DNA from: UBA1240 sp045599185
Lineage (GTDB): Bacteria > Spirochaetota > Spirochaetia > Treponematales > Treponemataceae
DNA: 40,445 nucleotides
Assembly: GCA_045599185.1 (NCBI GenBank)
Contig: JAZRVO010000010.1
Span: 1-40,445 of the forward strand
Reading direction: 5' to 3'
Part shown: in pieces, positions 1-7,258 of the stretch
How positions within the stretch are numbered: position 1 is the stretch's first letter
Layout of the letters: each line of letters starts with the position of its first letter
The notes under the pieces: generated by a model
Told to the model about the DNA's origin: nothing
Database searches by the model: none
What the model saw: the letters and a program-made list of their open reading frames with translations, nothing else
Translations under genes and position numbers: made by a program

Positions 1-97
1 GAGAGGCAATACCCGTTCCCATCCCGAACACGGAAGTCAAGCTCTCCTGCGCCGATGATACTGCTGCAAGAGTGGGAAAGTAGGACGCTGCCAGGCT
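1..97 (+). rRNA. rrf: 5S ribosomal RNA, 3' part
   Basis: The first bases match the conserved interior of bacterial 5S rRNA (CCCGAACACGGAAGTCAAGC) and the segment ends with the usual GTAGGACGCTGCCAGGC tail. The 5' end lies before the window, so the rest of a ribosomal operon probably precedes it. A T-rich stretch follows directly. Confidence 0.95.
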
Positions 98-150
98 TTT
101 TTCTTTTTTCAGGGAGGAGGAATCATCATCTCCCCCGATTAGGAGACAGA

Positions 151-180
151 AAAGACCAAGTTAATTCTTGGTCTTTTTTT
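151..180 (+). terminator. Rho-independent terminator after 5S rRNA
   Basis: Perfect 10-bp inverted repeat AAAGACCAAG / CTTGGTCTTT with a 6-nt loop, running into a T-tract. It is the probable end of the ribosomal operon transcript. From 182 to about 330 the sequence is very AT-rich and I see no gene. Confidence 0.85.
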
Positions 181-330
181 ATATGTTTCTAAGGTATCTG
201 ATTTATATTTTATTTTTGTTAATTTTTACAATTATAAGAATATTTTACATTGATTTTGATAGATATATCACGGTACGTAAATTATTCTTATTCAATCACT
301 AAGCACAATCGAAAGTAAAAAAAGAAATTT

Positions 331-676
331 TCAAAACACCGTAAAACAAGTCAAAAAGTCATTTAAAATATACTTTTTGATTTCCATTTTATAAGCATTT
401 TCAGCAAGCTTCTGCAATTCCCCAAATACAGCCTCTGTACCGTCTAAGTTCTGTTCAAGTTCAATGCCTAAAGGAATCGCAGACTTTACGGCAGCGGCGG
501 CAGCTGTTACTACCGCGCCAAAACCGCCGACAACAGCCTGCTTCATTGCCGTTTCAAATGCTGTAAAACGCTTTTCAGCAGCCAGCAGTGGAGCGGAAAG
601 ATTTTTTTCCAGCCACTGGTCTTTTTTTTCCGAGTGCAGAAAGTGCCGGGGAAGCCTTGTCTAAATTAGTTGACAT
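331..676 (-). pseudogene. Decayed phage tail tape-measure protein, N-terminal part
   Basis: Read on the minus strand from ATG at 676, the frame begins MSTNLDKASPALSALGKK. It is then interrupted at an eight-A run (plus-strand T8 at about 622-629), and continues one frame over as DQWLEKNLSAPLLAAEKRF, an Ala-rich segment, and then GIELEQNLDGTEAVFGEL. The 'DKASPAL' opening, the Ala/Gly hydrophobic segment and the 'E-x-N-x-x-G-T-E-A-V-F' block are typical of the start of phage tail tape-measure proteins. Such proteins normally run to many hundreds of residues; here the frame ends after about 115, so it is both frameshifted and truncated. AAGGCGG lies about 10 nt upstream of the start. The assignment rests on motif resemblance only. 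Confidence 0.5.
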
Positions 677-698
677 ATTTTAAAAACCGCCTTAATAC
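670..698 (+). promoter_or_regulatory. Sigma70-like promoter abutting the 706 gene
   Basis: A perfect -35 TTGACA (670-675), a 17-bp spacer and a weaker -10 TAATAC (693-698). The -10 ends 7 nt before ATG 706, so transcription would start at or next to the start codon. Confidence 0.5.
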
Positions 699-705
699 TA
701 AGGGT

Positions 706-996
706 ATGAAATTCAAAGAATTACCAGAAGAAATGCAAGTATCTCTTTTGAAAGGCCGTAAAAAAGCCAGAGTTACTGCCTGTATACTCTGGAGTATATT
801 CTTTGCAATAATTACAGTTCTACTGTTTATTGTTGGGCATGGGTTTGAATATCTTTCAGTGCTTTCTGTTTTTTGTGTCTTAGTAGGATTGATTAAACTT
901 CCTGTAGAAAAAAACACGCCTTTTGACTGTCAGAAAAATATTGAAAGTTTTAATGATTGTTCTTTTTCAGATCCTTCTGCATCTGAATCAGACTAG
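706..996 (+). CDS. Small two-helix membrane protein, unknown function
   Basis: 96 residues from ATG 706; the frame can also be opened from TTG 670, but that codon lies in the -35 hexamer of the promoter. The protein has a charged amphipathic start (MKFKELPEEMQ, then a Lys/Arg cluster), two hydrophobic helices at roughly residues 23-44 and 47-65, and an acidic Ser-rich tail. I recognise no family. It lies opposite to decayed phage tail genes on the minus strand and overlaps the end of one of them (950-996), so it may be phage cargo or an unrelated gene. AAGGG is only one base before ATG, too close to act as a ribosome binding site; a leaderless start fits better. Confidence 0.6.
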   Translation: MKFKELPEEMQVSLLKGRKKARVTACILWSIFFAIITVLLFIVGHGFEYLSVLSVFCVLVGLIKLPVEKNTPFDCQKNIESFNDCSFSDPSASESD

Positions 997-1159
997 GAAT
1001 TAACGGTTCATACCAAAATAATAAATCTTCCAACGAAAGTTCATCAGGCTTCATTGGAAGATGGTAATTCTGATATATCTCCCTAATCATTATAGGAATA
1101 CCAATATTAATCCTAACTTTTTTTTCTCTACCGCTAACCGCAATTTTTACGGTTAATCT
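950..1159 (-). pseudogene. Phage tail assembly chaperone-like remnant
   Basis: A minus-strand frame without its own start codon encodes about 69 residues: RLTVKIAVSGREKK, then INIGIPIMIREIYQNYHL, then PMKPDELSLEDLLFWYEPL, ending at TAA 950-952. The compact, well-structured composition and its position just before a tape-measure fragment resemble the small gene preceding the tape-measure gene in phage tail clusters. A single-base shift at the A7 run at 1163-1169 would join it to the preceding open frame (1153-1581), so it may be the second half of a frameshifted gene. No homology search was possible. Confidence 0.4.
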
Positions 1160-1581
1160 AATAAAAAAAGCCCGGCAATCCCCATAAAAAATTTAAAATC
1201 CGGCAAAGCAAGGTTCAGAAACCAGCCTGTATCTTTGCCGGTCATTCCGCTGGCAACGGAAAGCACGCGCTGCATTCCGTCTGTACCTTTTTTTCCGCCG
1301 GTAATAAAAGCACGTGGCGGCGGCATCATAATTTCAACTTCAGTCCCTTTGTAACCTCCAGGGCTAAGTTTTGAAACCGCGTAAATAAAATTGCCTTCAT
1401 CGTTTACAATTGCATTGTCTTTTGTAATTGCACGCACAAAAAGCTTTTTACCGTTGCTAAACACAGTATCATCATTTTCGCTTCTGCTGTCGTCGGCGTT
1501 AACTTCAAGGCCCATGCTTTCAGCCCAATCGTTAAATTCCTGTTCTGCAAGTTCTGCACTTATTGCAGAATTGTTAAATAA
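1153..1581 (-). pseudogene. Unrecognised open frame, probably part of the phage remnant
   Basis: The frame is open from just after a TAA at 1582-1584, and the only ATG is at 1515 (120 residues). The stretch before that ATG (AELAEQEFNDWAES) reads like normal protein, suggesting the true start has been lost. Visible features are an acidic Asp/Ser/Asn region, a central GYKGTEVEIMMPPPRAF segment and a hydrophobic C-terminus (FFMGIAGLFLLD). It overlaps the last bases of the SGNH gene at 1560. I do not recognise the family; it is placed with the phage debris because of its position and lack of a start. Confidence 0.4.
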
Positions 1582-2528
1582 TTAGCTTTTTTCAAATCTT
1601 CAATTATTCTTGCTGTGAATTTTTCTGCGCCGTACATATTAAGATGGTCATCATCCATAAAAAGTTCAATGTATGGAGAAAACTCTTCGTCGTGAGAATA
1701 ATCCCAATATGGAATTTTCGGGTATTTTTCTGCAAGATCTGCTGAAAACTTATAGAACCCTTTTTTTATGTACGGTACCATCTCTCCAAATGCTTCATAA
1801 AAATAGTCATAAACTGGTACTGTTAAAAACAGAGGCCTCCAGTTATGCGCGTAGCAAAAATCTACAATTTTGCATACAGCATCAAAGTTTTTTTGGTATG
1901 AAGACTCGTTAAAATTATTTAAGTACCACTGTGCACCATGTTCATCTACCAGATTTTTCATTTCTTCTTCTGTAAGCCATTTTGTCCATGTTTCTTCAAA
2001 ATGGAATCGGTCAACTTTTTCTTCCGGAATATCATTTAAAATGTTGTTAAAACTGGGACGAATGCCGTTATTTATTACAGGAAATAGATTTGTTTTCAAA
2101 TACGTTTCAATATTCCAGAAAGGATATTCATTTTTGGAAAGAAAACGGTGATATGTTTCAGTATATGAATCTTCCCAATAACGATAAATCTGATGAAATG
2201 AAACAGGAATTATAACAATTGCATCCTTTTCTATCTTATTTTCAAAATGCTTAAGCATAAGCAAATCCATAAAATATGGCTGGCTTTTAACTGCAAAATT
2301 AAATGCATTGTATTCCGGATAATCTTCCCATTTAAAGCCCCAGCAACTATGACTCGTTCCAACATTGCACAACCTTATTCCGTCCGGCACATTTTTAAAC
2401 CGTTCAGCATTGTCGCAAGACGCTTTCCAGTAATTAGTCTGTTTATAAGCAAAGTTAAGGGTCAAAAAGGCAATTAAAGCGGGCAAGGCAAGCAAAAGTA
2501 CGTAAACAATTATTTTTTTCATTTTCAT
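1560..2528 (-). CDS. SGNH/GDSL-like acyl-transfer partner protein (AlgX/DltD type)
   Basis: 322 residues with an uncleaved signal anchor at about 6-28, so the domain should lie outside the cytoplasmic membrane. The sequence CNVGTSHS (Gly57-Thr-Ser59) fits the nucleophile block of SGNH hydrolases, and FMDDDHLNMYGA near the C-terminus fits the catalytic Asp-x-x-His block. It starts 5 nt after the stop of the MBOAT gene, the usual arrangement in systems that O-acetylate or otherwise acylate exported polysaccharides: the MBOAT protein passes the acyl group across the membrane and the SGNH protein completes transfer. The polysaccharide acceptor cannot be told from sequence. The last five residues may have been altered by the adjacent phage-remnant junction. 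Confidence 0.75.
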   Translation of the reverse strand: MKMKKIIVYVLLLALPALIAFLTLNFAYKQTNYWKASCDNAERFKNVPDGIRLCNVGTSHSCWGFKWEDYPEYNAFNFAVKSQPYFMDLLMLKHFENKIEKDAIVIIPVSFHQIYRYWEDSYTETYHRFLSKNEYPFWNIETYLKTNLFPVINNGIRPSFNNILNDIPEEKVDRFHFEETWTKWLTEEEMKNLVDEHGAQWYLNNFNESSYQKNFDAVCKIVDFCYAHNWRPLFLTVPVYDYFYEAFGEMVPYIKKGFYKFSADLAEKYPKIPYWDYSHDEEFSPYIELFMDDDHLNMYGAEKFTARIIEDLKKANYLTILQ

Positions 2529-2533
2529 TCAAC

Positions 2534-4075
2534 CTAAAATTGGAAATACACAAACTGACTTACAGGAATATTCTGCAGAACGTTAAACAGAATAGGCATA
2601 AATGCGCCGGAAAAAACTGCAATGTAACAAAACCATCGCGCTGGCATTGGTAAATTCCGCACAATTTTGTAGCCGCGTTCATTCCTTGTACACAACGACG
2701 TTGCAAAAAGAATGCCGATACATAAAAAACACAAGGCTAGTCCAAAAAGTGAATCGCTAAAGCAAGTATGCCGAATGCGGAAAATATCCCGAAGACTGTA
2801 AAAAAAGCCTTCTTCTGTTGAAGTACTTAAAAAATGAAAAATTTCTTTTGGAATAAAGAAAATGCGTTTACCTATCTGCAACGCGCCTCTAAAGCCGGGA
2901 GCCCTGAAAAAAATCCATCCAATGTACACAAGCCCAAACGTAAAGGCTGTTTGCACCAACTGATACCAGCGTTTCGTTCCTTCTTCCGTAACAATTCTGC
3001 ATTTTTTCAGCACCGCAACGCGAAACGGTTTTGTTGCATAGCCTGCAATTTGGTAAAAGCCGTGCAGTGCGCCCCATGCCACAAAATGAAGCGAAGCGCC
3101 GTGCCAAAGCCCGGACAGCAGAAAAACAGCAAGTAAATTAAAATAATGCCGTGGAATACTTACGCGATTTCCTCCAAGCGGAATGTATACGTAATCTTTG
3201 AACCAGGAAGAAAGTGAGATATGCCATCGCCGCCAAAATTCGGCAATTGATTTTGAAAAATACGGATGGTCAAAATTGCGCATAAGGTTAAAACCAAGCA
3301 CTTTGGCAATTCCAATGGCAATATCTGAATAGCCGGAAAAATCACAGAAAATCTGGAAGGCAAAAAACACGGTTGCTGTAAGAAGTGCAACTCCGGTCGA
3401 TTCCAGAAGGTTTCCGTAAACCATATTCACGTAAAACGCCAGTCTGTCAGCTATAAAAATTTTTTTGAACATGCCCCATGTTGCAAGCAGCAAGCCTTCA
3501 ACAACCCGGTCGTAATCAAATTTATGCACTTCCTTAAACTGCGGAAGCAGGTTTTCCGTTCTTTCAATTGGCCCTGCAACAAGCTGCGGAAAGAAAGTAA
3601 CAAAAAGTGCATAGGCAAGAAGGTTTTTTTCTGCCTTAACGCTGCCTTTGTAAACGTCAATTGAATAGCTAAGCGCCTGAAACGTGTAAAAACTGATGCC
3701 GACAGGCAGCAAAACCGAAAATTGAGGAATGATTACTTTTATTCCGGCAAAACTGCTTATTCTGTTTGCTAAACCGGCAAAAAAATTGAAATATTTGAAA
3801 AAGAAAAGAACAGCCAGATTCAGCACCAGCGAAATTATAAGAATCAGTTTCTTTTTTTCCGGCATTTTTTCCATTTGCAGTGCACTGACCCACGTAACAA
3901 ACACCGAAAACAAAATGAGAATAAGGTAAAACGGGTTCCAGAAAGCGTAAAAGAAAAGGCTTGCAGAAAGCAGAACAATCTGCATTCGCGTAACCGCATT
4001 TTTTATTGATGCAAAACCAATAAAAATACATACAATGGCAAAGAAAACTAAAAATTCAGCAGAATTAAAAAGCAT
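2534..4075 (-). CDS. MBOAT O-acyltransferase (AlgI/DltB-like)
   Basis: 513 residues, strongly hydrophobic with about ten membrane segments. Diagnostic blocks are present: FFPQLVAGPIER (161-172), FCDFSGYSDIAIG (243-255), FWRRWHISLSSWFKDYVYIPLGG split around His285, and SGLWHGA with His325, the histidine required in this family. Length and motif order match alginate-type O-acetyltransferases. The family uses acyl-CoA or acyl-carrier donors in the cytoplasm to modify polysaccharides outside. It is first in a two-gene unit with the SGNH protein. AGGGTG lies a few bases upstream of ATG 4075. An inverted repeat AGATTTA / TAAATCT (4098-4122) lies in its upstream region and could be a regulator site. 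Confidence 0.88.
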   Translation of the reverse strand: MLFNSAEFLVFFAIVCIFIGFASIKNAVTRMQIVLLSASLFFYAFWNPFYLILILFSVFVTWVSALQMEKMPEKKKLILIISLVLNLAVLFFFKYFNFFAGLANRISSFAGIKVIIPQFSVLLPVGISFYTFQALSYSIDVYKGSVKAEKNLLAYALFVTFFPQLVAGPIERTENLLPQFKEVHKFDYDRVVEGLLLATWGMFKKIFIADRLAFYVNMVYGNLLESTGVALLTATVFFAFQIFCDFSGYSDIAIGIAKVLGFNLMRNFDHPYFSKSIAEFWRRWHISLSSWFKDYVYIPLGGNRVSIPRHYFNLLAVFLLSGLWHGASLHFVAWGALHGFYQIAGYATKPFRVAVLKKCRIVTEEGTKRWYQLVQTAFTFGLVYIGWIFFRAPGFRGALQIGKRIFFIPKEIFHFLSTSTEEGFFYSLRDIFRIRHTCFSDSLFGLALCFLCIGILFATSLCTRNERGYKIVRNLPMPARWFCYIAVFSGAFMPILFNVLQNIPVSQFVYFQF

Positions 4076-4168
4076 GGCACCCTGACACTTTTAAAACAGA
4101 TTTACAAAGTTTTTATAAATCTTTAATTTTAAGTTATATTTTGTTAGCTAAAAGTATATATAATACTA

Positions 4169-4200
4169 GCTTAAAGTACAATAACCATGTTACTTAAAGC
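4169..4200 (+). promoter_or_regulatory. Palindromic operator upstream of the XRE gene
   Basis: GCTTAAAGTA-N12-TACTTAAAGC, arms matching at 9 of 10 positions. A second, wider pair of arms, AAGTATATA (about 4152-4160) and TATATACTT (4201-4209), surrounds it, and TATAAT is also present at 4159-4164. The palindrome ends three bases before the -10 hexamer of the XRE gene, so a bound repressor would block it. The likely binder is the XRE protein itself (inference). Confidence 0.55.
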
Positions 4201-4202
4201 TA

Positions 4203-4208
4203 TATACT
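4203..4208 (+). promoter_or_regulatory. -10 hexamer of the XRE gene
   Basis: TATACT (5 of 6 consensus positions), ending 6 nt before ATG 4215. No ribosome binding site lies between, so a leaderless message is likely. I see no good -35; the operator occupies that region. Confidence 0.5.
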
Positions 4209-4214
4209 TCACGA

Positions 4215-4544
4215 ATGGGTAAAATCAGAAGGATTTTAGGTGACAATATCCGCACTTTAAGAACAAATAAAGGCTGGACGCAGGTTTATCTGGCAGACCG
4301 GCTTCAGATTACTGCACCTTTTCTGGCGCAAATTGAATCTGGTAAACGCGGAATGTCACTTGAGCTTATTGAATCCGCAGCTGCAATTTTCAATATTCCA
4401 ATTGCATCGCTTTTTTTTGATTATGCGGAAACAGACCGGGAGAACAGAAAAGACATGAGCCTGCTGCTGCTGGAAACCGTAAAAACGCAGCTTAAAGAAG
4501 CAATGGCAGAAGACATTGACCACGCCTTTTCCCAGTTAAGATAA
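4215..4544 (+). CDS. XRE-family helix-turn-helix regulator
   Basis: 109 residues. The N-terminal half is a standard Cro/CI-type domain: RRILGDNIRTLRTNKGWTQ, YLADRLQITAPFLAQIESGK, then ELIESAAAIFNIP (about residues 5-65). The C-terminal 40 residues are charged and helical, suitable for dimerisation. It is transcribed divergently from the acyltransferase pair across a 139-bp region containing palindromes, so it probably regulates itself and possibly that pair. The start lacks a ribosome binding site. Confidence 0.85.
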   Translation: MGKIRRILGDNIRTLRTNKGWTQVYLADRLQITAPFLAQIESGKRGMSLELIESAAAIFNIPIASLFFDYAETDRENRKDMSLLLLETVKTQLKEAMAEDIDHAFSQLR

Positions 4545-4702
4545 ACTGAACCGGCTGAAAATTGAAAACCCTTCAATTTGTGAAATTACTTCAAAAAGGC
4601 ACTTTTAATGCGTTTAAAGAACCTTTTGCCATATAAAAAAATGAAAAAACAGAAAGAACAATTACTTTTTTGTAAAATTTTCACTTTTAATCAGCTTTCT
4701 AG

Positions 4703-4731
4703 CTGTCAAAAAATCCATTACATGTTAAAAT
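4703..4731 (+). promoter_or_regulatory. Promoter of thrC
   Basis: CTGTCA (4703-4708), 17-bp spacer, then TAAAAT (4726-4731) preceded by TG in the extended -10 position. This leaves a short leader containing the strong ribosome binding site AAGGGAGGGA. Confidence 0.5.
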
Positions 4732-4753
4732 ACCCTTTCAAGGGAGGGATTTT

Positions 4754-6064
4754 GTGCAATTTGTAAGTACCCGTAATACAAACAATAAGGTTTCATTCTC
4801 GCAGGCTGTGCTGAACTGCATACCAGCCGACGGCGGTTTGTACATGCCCGCTTACGAAGAAAACCTCAATTCGTGGATTTTGTACATGAATGAGAATACT
4901 TCGTTTGCTTCAATTGCCGGTTCTTTAACTTCTGCTTTAATAAAGGAAGAATTTAGCCCGATTATTTCTGAGGCGATTGCAACGAGTGCTTTTACTTTTT
5001 CGCCGGAACTGAACCGCTTGAACGAACGGCTTTATCATCTGGAACTTTTTCACGGACCGACAGGTTCTCACAAGGATTTTGGTATTGCCTATCTTGCTTC
5101 GTGTCTTGAACACATCTGCATCATGCACGAAAAAGAAGCCATTGTTATTGCTGATACAACCGGCGAAACCGGGGCAAGCATTGCACAGGCTTTTAAAAAC
5201 AAAAAGCACTTAAAGGCCTTGCTGCTTTATCCAAAAGGTGCAATGCGCGGACTTGATGAAAGTTCCTTTGTATGGAATGGCGGAAATATTTACCCGGTTG
5301 AAGTTAACGGCAAAATTGATGACTGCATAAGTTTGGTGCGCGAAGTTTTTGCCGATGCAAAACTTGTTGAAGAATTTGGCCTTACGCTGGCAAATACTTC
5401 AAATATTGGCCGTCTTTTGCCACAGGCTTTCTTTTATACGTTTGCTTTTACCCGCCTAAAAAACCGGGTTTGCAGCGACATTTACTACGCACTTTCTTCA
5501 AGCAATTACGGAAATCTGATAGCAGGCCTTTACAGCTGGAAGTTTGCGCTGCCGGTTAATGGTTTTATTACCGACTGCACGGCTTCTTTGGGCGTTGACC
5601 CTAACGGCAGCTGTCTTTTAACCGATTCCCAGATTCCGCTTCATTTACGTGGTGCGGCAAATCCTGCGGTACCAAGCAATCTGGAACGTCTTGAAGCGCT
5701 TTTTGCCACAAACCCGATGGTTATGCGAGGTTTTGTTTTTCCGGCAGAAGTTTCACCTGAAGAACAGAAAGAAGCGGCGCAGAAACTTTTTATGGAACAC
5801 AAGCTTTTGGTTTCGCCACAAACCGCGGATGCCTATGCTGCGGCTTTAAAGCGTTCTGATTTGCTGGAAGAAGATGACGGCGCGCTGGTTATCATTTCCC
5901 GCGACCATCCGGCATTTTCGGCAAAACAGGTGCGCCAGCTTTGCGGAGAAGAGCCTGAAATACCGGAACACATCAGGAAGATTTTAACGCCAACGCCTTC
6001 CGGCAAGGTGATAGAACCTACCAAAGATGCTGTTGTTTCAATTTTGAAAGAAATTAAAGGCTGA
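4754..6064 (+). CDS. thrC: Threonine synthase
   Basis: 436 residues, starting at GTG 4754 five bases after AAGGGAGGGA. This PLP enzyme converts O-phosphohomoserine to threonine in the cytoplasm. The N-terminal ADGGLYMP block (about 25-32) and LFHGPTGSHKDFG (98-110) are diagnostic; Lys107 should carry the cofactor. TTGETGASIAQAF follows as the phosphate-binding region. Length and layout match the short bacterial form related to E. coli ThrC. It is a single-gene unit with its own promoter and a strong terminator; no homoserine kinase or homoserine dehydrogenase gene is nearby. Confidence 0.93.
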   Translation: MQFVSTRNTNNKVSFSQAVLNCIPADGGLYMPAYEENLNSWILYMNENTSFASIAGSLTSALIKEEFSPIISEAIATSAFTFSPELNRLNERLYHLELFHGPTGSHKDFGIAYLASCLEHICIMHEKEAIVIADTTGETGASIAQAFKNKKHLKALLLYPKGAMRGLDESSFVWNGGNIYPVEVNGKIDDCISLVREVFADAKLVEEFGLTLANTSNIGRLLPQAFFYTFAFTRLKNRVCSDIYYALSSSNYGNLIAGLYSWKFALPVNGFITDCTASLGVDPNGSCLLTDSQIPLHLRGAANPAVPSNLERLEALFATNPMVMRGFVFPAEVSPEEQKEAAQKLFMEHKLLVSPQTADAYAAALKRSDLLEEDDGALVIISRDHPAFSAKQVRQLCGEEPEIPEHIRKILTPTPSGKVIEPTKDAVVSILKEIKG

Positions 6065-6079
6065 ATGCTTAAAAAATTT

Positions 6080-6106
6080 AAAGCCCGATAAAAATCGGGC
6101 TTTTTT
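6080..6106 (+). terminator. Terminator between thrC and the convergent pflX-like gene
   Basis: AAAGCCCGAT / ATCGGGCTTT, 10-bp stem with a 4-A loop followed by T6. The A-run on the left side means it can also serve the minus-strand gene ending at 6125. Confidence 0.92.
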
Positions 6107-6124
6107 ATGCAGTTCTCGTTTTTT

Positions 6125-7108
6125 TTATTCTTCTACAAAGCCGTTTTGCCAGTGCCATACGGCTTTTGCCAGCTTGTTGCTGAACGGCTGGGTTTTTTCA
6201 AAATCCGGCAGCCATTCCGTATCCTGCGAAAGTTCCTGGTAAAACCCGTTTTCAATGCCGAAATCATCCAGCATGGTTTGAAGTGTCTTAAATTCACTTT
6301 CGTTTATAAAGCGGTTGCTGAATGCGTTCAGCGCTTTTTCTCGTTTTTTCAAATCGTCGCCTTTAAAAGGCACAGGCGTGTACTGGCTCATAAGGGAAAG
6401 GTAAGCGTGCCTGCCATGCTTGCTGAACCAGTCAAGGACAAGTTCCGTGTCGCTCATTCTGCCGGGCAGAGCCAGATGGCGCACTATCACGCCGCCAAGC
6501 ATTTTGTCGCCGTCAAAACGGCTTGTACTATGGTCAATCATCCATCTTATGGCTTTTTTCGCCATGGCTGGGTAATCTTTCGCATCAAAAAGCGCGTCGC
6601 TTATAATGGGGTTCAGGGTTTTTAAGTCCGGAAGCCAAATATCAACAATACCGTCCAGCAGTTCCAGTGCTTCTACGCTTTCATAGGCAGAACAGTTCCA
6701 GCATACGGGAATTGTAAGGCCTTTTGATTTGGCTGTTTTTATATAGCTTGCAATGCCAGAAATTGCGTGGCTGCCGCTTACGATGTTTATGTTTTCTGCC
6801 CCAATGCTTTGCAGTTTAAGGCAAATTGCAGAAAAATCGTCGCTGTTTACAACCGTGCCCATGCTGTTTTGCGAAATCTGGTAATTCTGGCAGAAGGCAC
6901 AGTGCAGGTTGCAGCCGGTTATAAAAATTGTGCCGGAACCCTTTTTGTGTGCAATCGGCGGTTCTTCGCCAAAGTGCAGACCGGCCCAGGCAATTTTCAG
7001 TTCGTTTGTTTCTTTGCAAAAGCCTTTCTGCCCCAAATTGCGTTTTACGCCGCAATTGCGCGGGCAAAGGCTACAGTTTTCATATTGAGGAAAAGTAACG
7101 TCGTTCAT
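6125..7108 (-). CDS. PflX-like radical SAM protein (pyruvate formate-lyase activase homologue)
   Basis: 327 residues. The radical SAM cluster motif C-x3-C-x2-C is GCNLHCAFC (Cys66, Cys70, Cys73). The N-terminus adds four more cysteines (12, 15, 19, 31) in a C-x2-C-x3-C-x11-C pattern, probably binding a second metal site. The 'CxLCPRxCG' opening is typical of the group called PflX, homologous to pyruvate formate-lyase activating enzymes but of unproven substrate. No glycyl-radical enzyme gene is adjacent, so the target cannot be inferred here. AGAGAAA lies before ATG 7108. It is a single-gene unit. Confidence 0.82.
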   Translation of the reverse strand: MNDVTFPQYENCSLCPRNCGVKRNLGQKGFCKETNELKIAWAGLHFGEEPPIAHKKGSGTIFITGCNLHCAFCQNYQISQNSMGTVVNSDDFSAICLKLQSIGAENINIVSGSHAISGIASYIKTAKSKGLTIPVCWNCSAYESVEALELLDGIVDIWLPDLKTLNPIISDALFDAKDYPAMAKKAIRWMIDHSTSRFDGDKMLGGVIVRHLALPGRMSDTELVLDWFSKHGRHAYLSLMSQYTPVPFKGDDLKKREKALNAFSNRFINESEFKTLQTMLDDFGIENGFYQELSQDTEWLPDFEKTQPFSNKLAKAVWHWQNGFVEE

Positions 7109-7186
7109 AATTTTCTCTTGTTTTCAAATTTATACAAATGCTGCGTTTTTCGCAAGTTTAAATACAAATGGAAAAATTTTTGCTGC

Positions 7187-7220
7187 AAAAAAAAAGGCTG
7201 CCCGTTTTACCGGACAACCT
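7187..7220 (-). terminator. Terminator of the lytic transglycosylase gene
   Basis: On the minus strand AGGTTGTCCG, loop GTAAAA, then CGGGCAGCCT and a long T-run. The stem contains one G-T pair. Confidence 0.75.
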
Positions 7221-7258
7221 GTATCTATTTAAAAGCTAAAAGCTGGCAGCTGGGGCTT

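Noticed and set aside
666..917. 83-codon minus-strand frame opposite the small membrane protein gene
   Set aside because: The plus-strand reading has promoter, helices and protein-like composition; the minus reading is irregular and fits no tail gene.
4568..4590. TTGTGAAATTACTTCAAA after the XRE gene as a Rex site
   Set aside because: Only the left half matches; the right arm differs at most positions.
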